A stretch of 13,489 nucleotides of DNA from an uncultured Caulobacterales bacterium (GTDB lineage: Bacteria > Pseudomonadota > Alphaproteobacteria > Caulobacterales > Maricaulaceae): NCBI GenBank assembly GCA_937981945.1, contig CALJNJ010000257.1, positions 1-13,489 on the forward strand. Reading direction: 5' to 3'. The translations under genes were made by a program, and so were the position numbers. The notes under the pieces are model-generated. The model saw only the letters and a list, made by a program, of their open reading frames with translations. It was not told the DNA's origin and did no database searches. Of this stretch, positions 7,561-13,489 are shown in pieces; positions within the stretch are counted from its first letter, which is position 1, and each line of letters opens with the position of its first letter.

Positions 7561-7913
7561 AGGATGACGGTTTTACACTCATCGAAGTGCTCGCGGCCCT
7601 GGTCATTTTCAGTGTCGGTATCGCCGGATTGGTGCAGCTGAACACGCAAAGCATCAAAACCGTGCAGTCTTTGGAAAATAAAATGCTGGCCGGCATTGTG
7701 GCCGATAATGTGATCGTTGAAGCCCGCGCCAAGAAGCTCAGACTTGGCGAGCGTGACGGGGACGAGGAGGCAGGCGGCCAAACCTATGAATGGGAACAAT
7801 CCGTTACGGAAACCGAGCAGGAAAAATTCTACCGCATAGTTGTCACGGTCAAAGCCGAAAACAGCGAGCAAATATTAGTGCAGCGAACCGCCTTTCGGGG
7901 GCCGGACAAATGA
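7557..7913 (+). CDS. gspI: T2SS minor pseudopilin GspI
   Basis: GspI (118 residues) is a minor pseudopilin that forms the pseudopilus tip complex with GspJ and GspK. The leader is very short (MKDDG), followed by FTLIEVLAALVIFSVGIAGL with Glu at +5. Downstream are the family-typical ADNVIVEAR helix end and YEWEQSVTETEQEKFYRIVVTV. The start is GTG at 7557, overlapping the gspH stop as GTGA. A GGAG at 7545-7548, eight bases upstream, supports this uncommon start codon. The stop overlaps the gspJ ATG. Length is normal for GspI. Confidence 0.95.
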   Translation: MKDDGFTLIEVLAALVIFSVGIAGLVQLNTQSIKTVQSLENKMLAGIVADNVIVEARAKKLRLGERDGDEEAGGQTYEWEQSVTETEQEKFYRIVVTVKAENSEQILVQRTAFRGPDK

Positions 7914-8503
7914 TACGCCGAGAGTCAGGTTTTACGCTGGTGGAAATGCTGGTGGCTTTGTTTATTTTCTCGATCATGTCGGCGGGCGCCATGTCGGCTA
8001 TGTTTGCCTCCATCCAAACCAAGGACCGGCTGGAAGAGGCTGTCACCCAAGTCTCGGAGATTGAAACCGCCCGGGCTTTGATGAAATCAGATATTTCCAA
8101 CCTTATTCTGCGACCGAACCGGGACCCTTACGGCAATAAAGAATTATACGCCATGACCGGCGGCGTCGAAACATTATTGACCTTTACCCGAACCGGCCGC
8201 GAAAACCCGGGCGGCCTTGAAAAACGCGGCAGCATTCAGCGCGTGGCGTATGTGTTTGAAGATGACGCCCTCATAAGACGCGCCTTTGCAGTCGATAATC
8301 CGGCGCCTTTAACTCCGCTGCGTGACCGTGTGCTCATTCAAAATATTGAAAACGCCTCGGTTGAATTTGAAGATGAATTGCTCAGCTATACTCAGCTTTA
8401 TGTGCCGGCCGATGATGACACGCTAAAGGTCAATATTTTTGTCCTGAATCTGAAGTTTAAGGACGGCCGAGAACTCGTTCAAAAATTCGAGCTGACGCCA
8501 TGA
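7910..8503 (+). CDS. gspJ: T2SS minor pseudopilin GspJ
   Basis: GspJ (197 residues) is a minor pseudopilin of the tip complex. The leader MIRRESG is followed by FTLVEMLVALFIFSIMSAG, with Glu at +5. The frame is open further upstream to 7790, inside gspI, but the ATG at 7910 is chosen because it overlaps the gspI stop as ATGA and yields a normal 7-residue leader. The body has the GspJ pattern of a helix with ARALMKSDISNLILRPNRD, then TLLTFTRTGRENPGG and RVAYVFEDDALIRRAF, corresponding to the family segment L.f.R.gw.np and v.Y.l....L.R. The stop overlaps the gspK start. Confidence 0.95.
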   Translation: MIRRESGFTLVEMLVALFIFSIMSAGAMSAMFASIQTKDRLEEAVTQVSEIETARALMKSDISNLILRPNRDPYGNKELYAMTGGVETLLTFTRTGRENPGGLEKRGSIQRVAYVFEDDALIRRAFAVDNPAPLTPLRDRVLIQNIENASVEFEDELLSYTQLYVPADDDTLKVNIFVLNLKFKDGRELVQKFELTP

Positions 8504-9516
8504 GCCGGAAAAGCAATGATAAAGGCGCGGTTCTCTTGACGACATTATTGGTCATGTCGCTAATGTCGGCTTTGGCCGTAGCAATGATGAATGATATTCG
8601 TCTCGCCATTCTGCGGGCCGGCAATATCGAAGCCCATTCTCAGGCCAATTGGTATGTGAAGGCGGCCGAAGAATTTGCCGCAAGCTATATCACCGATAAT
8701 TTTTTGACCCTGTCTGAGGATGAACAAAACACGGCGCTGAAAAGCCCGCTCGTCTCCAGCTTACCTCTGGACGGGGGTCTTTTAAACATCACCGTCATGG
8801 ACGGGTCACAATGTTTCCCGCTGAGCGCGCTGCGCAATTCCGGCGACGAAGCCGATGAGCGCCCCGGGAAATCAGCCAAAGTTTTCAGCCGTCTTTTGAC
8901 GAGTATCGGTATTTCGGATTTAGACGCGCAAAACCTGACCGCCGCCATTATTGATTGGCAGGATGAAGATCAGACACTTTTGCCGGGCGGAGCAGAAGAT
9001 TATACCTATTTGGGACTGACCCCTCCTTATCGAACGCCCAATGCTTTATTTAACTCGACCGCGGAATTACGGGCCGTTCGCGGCGTGAATGAAAAAATGT
9101 TTCAGGCCATATCGCCCTTTATTTGCACGGGCGATGAGACCCGCACCGGCGCCGTTAACATCAATACGATTAATCAACTTCATCTGCCCATTTTAACGGC
9201 CATGCTCGACAATGATGATAATCTGGCAATGGAAGTTTTAAGTAAGCGCCCGAGTGGCGGCTATAAGGATATTACGGCGGAACTGGAAACGGCCGGTGTT
9301 GACGCAACCCGGGTAAAAAATGAGGATTTCTTTACAAAGCCGGAATATTTGTGGATCGAAGCGGATATTGAATTTGGCAATGCGTCCCGGACCGTCCTGT
9401 TGGAATTTAAGATTGACTCCGGTTCCTTGACGCGGACATACCGCCACTACGGAACAGAAGGCAGCCGCACGGCCTATTTTGAGAAACCCGAACAAGGGGA
9501 ATTGGAACAAAGATGA
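8500..9516 (+). CDS. gspK: T2SS minor pseudopilin GspK
   Basis: GspK (338 residues) is the large minor pseudopilin that caps the pseudopilus tip. The leader MSRKSNDKG precedes AVLLTTLLVMSLMSAL; residue +5 is Thr rather than Glu, as expected for GspK. A large globular domain follows, with the family segments SADY-like helix (ANWYVKAAEEFA), a DWQDEDQ acidic stretch and GGAEDYTYLGL before PNALFNSTAELRAVRGV. Near the C-terminal part is GAVNINTINQLHLPIL, the conserved VNINTA-type helix-hairpin-helix region. The ATG at 8500 overlaps the gspJ stop as ATGA, and the TGA overlaps the gspL start. Only two cysteines are present (one in GSQCFPLSAL, one in FICTGDE), which could pair in the periplasm. Confidence 0.95.
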   Translation: MSRKSNDKGAVLLTTLLVMSLMSALAVAMMNDIRLAILRAGNIEAHSQANWYVKAAEEFAASYITDNFLTLSEDEQNTALKSPLVSSLPLDGGLLNITVMDGSQCFPLSALRNSGDEADERPGKSAKVFSRLLTSIGISDLDAQNLTAAIIDWQDEDQTLLPGGAEDYTYLGLTPPYRTPNALFNSTAELRAVRGVNEKMFQAISPFICTGDETRTGAVNINTINQLHLPILTAMLDNDDNLAMEVLSKRPSGGYKDITAELETAGVDATRVKNEDFFTKPEYLWIEADIEFGNASRTVLLEFKIDSGSLTRTYRHYGTEGSRTAYFEKPEQGELEQR

Positions 9517-10559
9517 GTGAGCCTCTGATCATATGGTTGCCTGAGGATTTGGATGATGCCTGGGCTTGGTATCGTTCAGCCGATCAACAAGGCTGGGCCG
9601 GTGATGACGCTGATCGCAAAGCCCTTGGCTCTGTCGGCGGAAACCGTTGTCATATCGTTTGCCCCGGGACGTGGTTTCGAACCTTTCCCCACAGCTTGCC
9701 TGATATGAAACTGTCCGAGCGCGTCTCTGCGGCCGGCTACGCCATTGAAGAAAAACTCGCCGCGCCTCTGGACGAACAACATATCGTTTTGGGCACGGGA
9801 GATGATCAGCGGGTCGGCGTTATTGAGCGGGCCAAAATGGAAGCCGTCTTTGCCCGGCTGGATGAGCTGGGCTTGACCCCGTCGCAGGTAACGGCTGAGT
9901 TTGAAGCTTTTGGCGGCACGGGCGAATTACGCCGGGCCTGGAACCGGTCGATTCAGCCGGGCCCCATGGGCTATTCGCTGGATGAAACGGCCGAAGGCGA
10001 TAATCCTTTATCACTGATGCCTGACATGAATTTTGACGGTGCTCTGAATTTCGCATCCGGTGATTTTGTGCGCCGCGCGGCCCGCATGCCGGGCGCCGGA
10101 TCGTTTATGCCATTGGCCGCGTCACTGGCTGTGGCCGGTCTGGCCTGGCTGGTATGGCAGGGGGCGACGGCAAGATCCCTGAACGCGCAAACGGCAGACC
10201 TTAAAGCCGAAGCGGCGCAGCTCTACAGCAATGCCACGGGCAAGACCGTTGATAATCCGGCTGCCAGTCTGACACGGGAGCTGCGCCGCAGCGGCAATGC
10301 TCCCTCTGATTTCATGAGTTTATCTGCCGGGTTTTTCGAGGGCCTGAAGCAAATCGACGGCGTCTATATCGAGACATTGCGCTTTAACAAGGATCGCAAT
10401 GAGCTCAATTTGAAAATCATCTATCCGGACTTTAACACGGCGACACGGCTGGAGCAGGTGTTTGCGGGTATGGGCGGGCAATTTCAAACCGGCGCCGTGC
10501 GCGAACAGAACGGCGAATTGATCGGTGAGGGGACTTACAGTCTCGGAGGCGGATCATGA
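9513..10559 (+). CDS. gspL: T2SS inner-membrane protein GspL
   Basis: GspL (348 residues) anchors the GspE ATPase to the inner-membrane platform and pairs with GspM. The N-terminal ~190 residues form the cytoplasmic actin-like domain; the segment SERVSAAGYAIEEKLAAPLDEQHIVLG matches the family pattern of a conserved helix followed by a beta strand. One membrane segment covers about 201-217 (LAASLAVAGLAWLVWQG). The periplasmic C-terminal part carries a coiled region and a ferredoxin-like domain (YIETLRFNKDRNELNLKI). Sequence conservation is low, as usual for GspL, and position between gspK and gspM supports the call. Start and stop codons both overlap neighbours as ATGA. Confidence 0.92.
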   Translation: MSEPLIIWLPEDLDDAWAWYRSADQQGWAGDDADRKALGSVGGNRCHIVCPGTWFRTFPHSLPDMKLSERVSAAGYAIEEKLAAPLDEQHIVLGTGDDQRVGVIERAKMEAVFARLDELGLTPSQVTAEFEAFGGTGELRRAWNRSIQPGPMGYSLDETAEGDNPLSLMPDMNFDGALNFASGDFVRRAARMPGAGSFMPLAASLAVAGLAWLVWQGATARSLNAQTADLKAEAAQLYSNATGKTVDNPAASLTRELRRSGNAPSDFMSLSAGFFEGLKQIDGVYIETLRFNKDRNELNLKIIYPDFNTATRLEQVFAGMGGQFQTGAVREQNGELIGEGTYSLGGGS

Positions 10560-11017
10560 GCTTCTGGAACGGACTTGATGCACGGGAGCGCTTACTGATC
10601 ACAATCGCCGGGATTTTACTGGGTGTTTTGGCCCTTTGGTTTTTGGGAATTCGCCCTGTCATCAATGCCAAAGCCGATGCCAAGACGGCGCAAACTACGG
10701 CGCTTCGGGATTTGGAGATCGTGAAATCCGGCCTGCCGAAATTAGGCGGCGGTACTGCGTCTACGGGTACGCAAGCCTTTGATCGTAACGCCGTTATCCG
10801 CACGGCAGAGTCAGCCGGGCTGAATCTTTCCCGCGTTCAGCCTGAAAATGGCGGCGCTTTGAAAATTTGGTTTGATGAAGCGTCGACCTCGCAGATTTAC
10901 AAATTCCTGACCGATTTGACCGCGACTTATGCCGTCAGCGTCTCGTCGGCGCAAATGACCCGCAAATCGAGCGGGACGGTCAACACAACGATCACGTTGC
11001 AACCTGTCGGTGGCTAA
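10556..11017 (+). CDS. gspM: T2SS inner-membrane protein GspM
   Basis: GspM (153 residues) stabilises GspL in the inner membrane. The N-terminus WNGLDARERLLI is the family signature (W..l..RE...l), followed by one membrane segment at about 13-32 and a short helical stalk. The C-terminal ferredoxin-like domain covers about 80-153 and includes GLNLSRVQPENGGALKIWF. A strong Shine-Dalgarno GGAGG at 10545-10549 lies six bases before the ATG, and the ATG overlaps the gspL stop. The stop lies inside the gspN reading frame, an 8-base overlap. The length is typical. Confidence 0.93.
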   Translation: MSFWNGLDARERLLITIAGILLGVLALWFLGIRPVINAKADAKTAQTTALRDLEIVKSGLPKLGGGTASTGTQAFDRNAVIRTAESAGLNLSRVQPENGGALKIWFDEASTSQIYKFLTDLTATYAVSVSSAQMTRKSSGTVNTTITLQPVGG

Positions 11018-11708
11018 GCGTCTTCTCATTTTTGGCGGTATTTTAGCCTTGGTCACGGGCGCGATTTCGCAGCTGCCCCTGTCTTGGGTCGCGCCGAAAG
11101 TTGATATTGCCGGGCAAGTGCCGGAATATGGCGGGACTGTCTGGAACGGCTTTATTTCCGGAACGGATGCAGGCGTCTTAAACTTGGATGTTTCGCCGCT
11201 CAGATTGGTAAGCGGTAAAAACCCCGTCCGGGTGACGGGCGGACCTGCCGGCATCAATCTCAATGCGGAAGCGGGGCTCTCCGGTTTACGCGCGCTGAAA
11301 GTTTCAGGCTCGATTAAGGCACTGGCCCTTACGGATGCCAGACTGGCTTTGGTCAATGGGAATTTTGATTTGGATATCACCGATATGAAAATGATGGAAA
11401 GCTGTGACTACGCCGAAGGCATAGCGACCACGGATTTCCTGGCGCGCAATTCCGTTCGCTTGCGCTGGAAAGGTCCGGTTCTTGAAGGGCCGGTCAGCTG
11501 TGAGGACGGGAATGTTATTTTGGATTTAACCGGTAAAGACCGCGCCGCTGATATTGTGGCTCGGCTGACATTGTCGCCGGACGGTCAATATCGCACGGAT
11601 ATCACGGCCGAGGTTAATGATCCCAATGCCGGTTTGGCCCTGCAATATTTCGGATTTTCACCGGCGGGCGGCGCGTACAAATTAACGGAGCAGGGCAAAT
11701 GGCGATAA
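11010..11708 (+). CDS. gspN: T2SS accessory protein GspN
   Basis: GspN (232 residues) is an inner-membrane-anchored periplasmic protein found in a subset of T2SS loci; in tested systems it is often not essential. One N-terminal membrane segment (about 5-24) is followed by the family pattern GTVWNG, near residue 45, and a run of short beta strands. A paired-cysteine region has ESCDYAEG and, further on, LRWKGPVLEGPVSCEDG, matching the family C..G...G...C arrangement. The start is GTG at 11010 with no clear ribosome-binding site; it sits inside the end of gspM, so translation is probably coupled. Its last ten bases overlap the next gene, the lipoprotein. The family call is good but the sequence is divergent. 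Confidence 0.85.
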   Translation: MAKRLLIFGGILALVTGAISQLPLSWVAPKVDIAGQVPEYGGTVWNGFISGTDAGVLNLDVSPLRLVSGKNPVRVTGGPAGINLNAEAGLSGLRALKVSGSIKALALTDARLALVNGNFDLDITDMKMMESCDYAEGIATTDFLARNSVRLRWKGPVLEGPVSCEDGNVILDLTGKDRAADIVARLTLSPDGQYRTDITAEVNDPNAGLALQYFGFSPAGGAYKLTEQGKWR

Positions 11709-12163
11709 AAAAAGTGATCGGCCCCGTTTTGGCGATAGCCTTTCTGGCGGGCTGTAATACGGTTCCGGACGAGGCAAAATCGGAATTACTATCTGAGAAG
11801 ACGGATCGTTTGGCGGCGCGGGATTTGGCGCCCGGCGAATGTGCGCTCTTTGTCTGGACGGCTGACAGCGCCAAGCGGTTTATTCTGTTTAGCAAAGCCG
11901 CGGACCCGACAGCTGTTTGGTGGACCAAGGACGGAGATATGATTCTGAACCGAATTAGCTCGACCGGGTTTTCAACCTATGGCGAACCCCCGGTGCAAAC
12001 CTTTTCCATGAGTGACGGCGGCACGCTGAAACTGACCTTGGCAGAGGCTGAAGATATCACGGGCGGTACGCGCTATAAATCCGGCGCCATTACCTTGTCG
12101 GACCCGCAGGGGTGGGAAAAATTTATGCCGGTCATCGGATTGGCCGGTTGCCAGACGCCCTAG
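11699..12163 (+). CDS. Uncharacterised lipoprotein, last gene of the T2SS operon
   Basis: I do not recognise the family. The 154-residue product has a lipoprotein signal: two lysines, a hydrophobic core and the lipobox LAGC, so Cys19 would be lipidated. Residue +2 is Asn rather than Asp, which by the enterobacterial Lol rule favours the outer membrane. A charged helical stretch covers about 24-42, and a beta-rich domain begins at GECALFVW. Cys48 and Cys151 are the only other cysteines and could form a disulfide closing that domain. The ATG overlaps gspN by ten bases and has GGAG at 11687-11690, eight bases upstream, so it is translated with the secretion genes. By context it could be a secretin-assembly factor (pilotin-like), another T2SS accessory protein, or a lipoprotein substrate of the system. 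It shows no recognisable similarity to the helical GspS pilotins. Confidence 0.88.
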   Translation: MAIKKVIGPVLAIAFLAGCNTVPDEAKSELLSEKTDRLAARDLAPGECALFVWTADSAKRFILFSKAADPTAVWWTKDGDMILNRISSTGFSTYGEPPVQTFSMSDGGTLKLTLAEAEDITGGTRYKSGAITLSDPQGWEKFMPVIGLAGCQTP

Positions 12164-12625
12164 TTACGGCCGAAGGATCTGACCGGCGGACGAAAACGTA
12201 AACGCCGTCCAGACAATCAATATCCCCAGAGCCAAAAAAGGCCCGAACGGAATTTTCCCGGCTTTGCGAACCGATGGAAACAATGCGGCCACTAATCCCA
12301 TGCCGCTGGCGATCAAGACGATAAAGGGCAGACCATACCATCCGCACCAAGCGCCGCCGCCCGCCAGTAATTTGGCGTCGCCGCGTCCCAGCCCGTCACG
12401 ACCGCGCAGCTGTTTGTAAATCACCTCAACCAGAAAAAAGGCCAGATAACCCACGGCCGCGCCAATGACATAATCTCTGAAATTCACGCCGAATATCCAG
12501 CCATGCAATAAGCCTGTGCCGATAAGCGCGAAGGTTAAAACATTGGGGAGGCGAAATGTCTTGAGATCAATGACCGAAAGGGCGATCAAAAGGCCTGCCA
12601 ATATTGCAAGGGCAATGTAAATCAT
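12164..12625 (-). CDS. Single-domain A24 prepilin peptidase (GspO/CpaA-like)
   Basis: An aspartic prepilin peptidase of family A24, an integral membrane enzyme that cleaves prepilin leaders. Counting from the ATG at 12625 (153 residues), the catalytic aspartates are Asp20 in VIDLKTFRLPN and Asp83 in the GLGRGDAKLL motif (GxGD). GGGAWCGW follows it, as in GspO enzymes. Several hydrophobic segments fill the rest. The N-terminal methyltransferase domain with zinc-binding cysteines of classical GspO/PilD is absent, so it resembles the short CpaA/TadV-like forms. An in-frame TTG at 12661 would add 12 residues, but it forms part of a likely -35 element, so the ATG is preferred. It is the obvious candidate to process the pseudopilins of the adjacent operon, though a role in a Flp/Tad pilus elsewhere cannot be excluded. 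Its stop abuts the lipoprotein stop with no gap. Confidence 0.9.
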   Translation of the reverse strand: MIYIALAILAGLLIALSVIDLKTFRLPNVLTFALIGTGLLHGWIFGVNFRDYVIGAAVGYLAFFLVEVIYKQLRGRDGLGRGDAKLLAGGGAWCGWYGLPFIVLIASGMGLVAALFPSVRKAGKIPFGPFLALGILIVWTAFTFSSAGQILRP

Positions 12626-12633
12626 AGTCCGGG

Positions 12634-12661
12634 GAAATATCGCAGGTGGGTTAACTGTCAA
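12634..12661 (-). promoter_or_regulatory. Candidate promoter of the prepilin peptidase gene
   Basis: On the minus strand a perfect TTGACA lies at 12661-12656. It is followed after 16 bases by TATTTC at 12639-12634, a poor -10. The predicted start would fall within a few bases of the ATG at 12625, giving a nearly leaderless transcript. That would fit the lack of a visible Shine-Dalgarno sequence there. Only the -35 is convincing. Confidence 0.3.
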
Positions 12662-12671
12662 GAGCCTGCAT

Positions 12672-12701
12672 TTGTTCTGGCGCTTGGGGGATTATTTTAA
12701 T
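12672..12701 (+). promoter_or_regulatory. Candidate promoter of the exported HEAT-like gene
   Basis: TTTAAT at 12696-12701 matches the -10 consensus at five of six positions and lies 18 bases after a weak TTGTTC (12672-12677). The -10 sits within a small AT-rich inverted repeat, TTATT/AATAA, at 12692-12703. The downstream ATG at 12713 is very close, so the leader would be only a few bases long. This is a weak prediction in the divergent gap between the two genes. Confidence 0.25.
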
Positions 12702-12712
12702 AAGAGCGGCTG

Positions 12713-13489
12713 ATGGGAAAATCTGCGTGGATATTGCCGTTTTTTGTCGGGCTGACAAATACGGCAGCATGGGCTGAGCCGCCGGTTTGCGACTCTGCAG
12801 ATCACTGTGTCTGGATCATGGAAAATCATGGCCCCCACGAATTTGATTACAGCGTTCTGGTGAGCGAGCTGGAAGGCTTTGGCGCTGACGGCAAAGAGTT
12901 TCTGATCATGTTAGTGGGCGATAAAGACGCTGATATTGCGGGCCGCTCCATGGATATTTTGGCAGACGGTAATTTCAATCTCAACCGCGATGAAGCTAAT
13001 GAAATTGTCAAAACCTGGCCCGGATCCAACGTCGAGAAACTCGGCAGGCTCATGGCCAAAATCGGCTCGCCCTTTGTGCAGAGCCGGATGATTGAAACCC
13101 TCACCCATAAAGATAAAAAAGTCAGACGGGAATCCCGCCGGGTTTTAGCGTCCATGCGCCGGGATAAAAAAATCTATCAGCTCAGAGGTCATGAACACGG
13201 TCCGCTGGCAAAGGCGGTGTTGGAAGCCCCGACGCGCGAAATCGTCCAAATGTTGGCGGCGTATTCGCCGGATAAAACCAAGCCCTTTTTGCAGCGCGCT
13301 CTCAAGACCGGTGACAGCGCCAGTGTGATTGCGGCCTATGACGCGCTTTATAAAATTGACAAAGAAATGGCTTTTGCCGCGCTTCTGCAAACCTTGCGGG
13401 AGATTGAAACACCGGACCAAGCCTTTGCCATAGGCGCATTATTACGCCACCGCCATAAAGGCCGCGAAGACGGTTTCTATTTGGATTTC
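12713..13489 (+). CDS. Exported alpha-helical (HEAT-like) protein of unknown function, 3' end beyond window
   Basis: A reading frame of 259 codons stays open from the ATG at 12713 to the last base, so the gene continues past the window. The product begins with a Sec signal peptide (MGKSAWILPFFVGLT, then AWA before the likely cleavage after residue 21). The start of the mature chain has two cysteines six residues apart (VCDSADHC). The rest is a chain of short amphipathic helices, such as VQSRMIETLTHKDKKVRRES, REIVQMLAAYSPDKTKPFLQ and SVIAAYDALYKIDKEMAFAALL, with spacing that recalls HEAT/ARM-type repeats. It is probably periplasmic or secreted. AAGAG at 12702-12706 could serve as ribosome-binding site. 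The family is not recognised; the repeat call is by eye. It diverges from the peptidase gene, so a link to secretion is only positional. Confidence 0.75.
   Translation, partial: MGKSAWILPFFVGLTNTAAWAEPPVCDSADHCVWIMENHGPHEFDYSVLVSELEGFGADGKEFLIMLVGDKDADIAGRSMDILADGNFNLNRDEANEIVKTWPGSNVEKLGRLMAKIGSPFVQSRMIETLTHKDKKVRRESRRVLASMRRDKKIYQLRGHEHGPLAKAVLEAPTREIVQMLAAYSPDKTKPFLQRALKTGDSASVIAAYDALYKIDKEMAFAALLQTLREIETPDQAFAIGALLRHRHKGREDGFYLDF

Noticed and set aside
8527..8541. Missing Glu at +5 after the prepilin cleavage site of GspK
   Set aside because: This is the normal state of GspK, so it is not a defect.
10811..11380. Long minus-strand open frame (189 codons) opposite gspM and gspN
   Set aside because: It lies fully antisense to two recognised genes, resembles no known protein, is rich in Pro/Arg/Ala/Ser as expected of shadow frames, and has no ribosome-binding site.
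1..13489. CRISPR arrays, tRNA/rRNA genes, insertion sequences, prophage or integrase genes
   Set aside because: None were seen. Coding is continuous and homogeneous, with no direct-repeat arrays, transposase motifs or obvious shift in base composition.

Overview
The window is bacterial and gene-dense, and reads as a proteobacterial chromosome segment. It is dominated by one complete type II secretion system (T2SS) operon, gspC to gspN (1230-11708). An uncharacterised lipoprotein gene follows, overlapping the end of gspN (11699-12163). Moderate G+C, a PDZ-type GspC, and a single-domain prepilin peptidase next to the operon suggest an alphaproteobacterium, possibly of the Caulobacterales/Maricaulales type. 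That placement is an inference from gene content and style, not from a phylogenetic marker.

Layout. At the left edge is the 3' part of phoU (1-522, +), the phosphate-signalling regulator. A Nudix hydrolase gene (519-1082, -) converges on it, and the two share the four bases CTAG at their stops. A 147-bp divergent intergenic region (1083-1229) carries a candidate promoter for the Nudix gene, with a perfect -10 and an inverted repeat in its spacer, and a candidate promoter for the secretion operon. The order is then gspC, D, E, F, G, H, I, J, K, L, M, N and the lipoprotein gene. Most junctions are 4-base ATGA or GTGA stop/start overlaps, so the whole set is probably one translationally coupled transcript. 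A single-domain A24 prepilin peptidase gene on the opposite strand (12164-12625, -) abuts the lipoprotein gene with no base between the two stop codons. Diverging from it, and open to the right edge of the window, is a partial gene for an exported protein that looks alpha-helical and HEAT-like (12713-13489, +).

How the genes work together. GspD is the outer-membrane secretin. GspC links it to the inner-membrane platform of GspF, GspL and GspM. GspE is the cytoplasmic ATPase. GspG is the major pseudopilin and GspH, I, J and K the minor ones, all with prepilin-type leaders that an A24 peptidase such as the neighbouring one would cleave. GspN is the accessory subunit. No gspA, gspB or classical gspS pilotin gene is visible. 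The operon-terminal lipoprotein is therefore the best local candidate for an undescribed secretin-assembly or other accessory factor, although nothing in its sequence proves this. The rest of the operon is a conventional T2SS.
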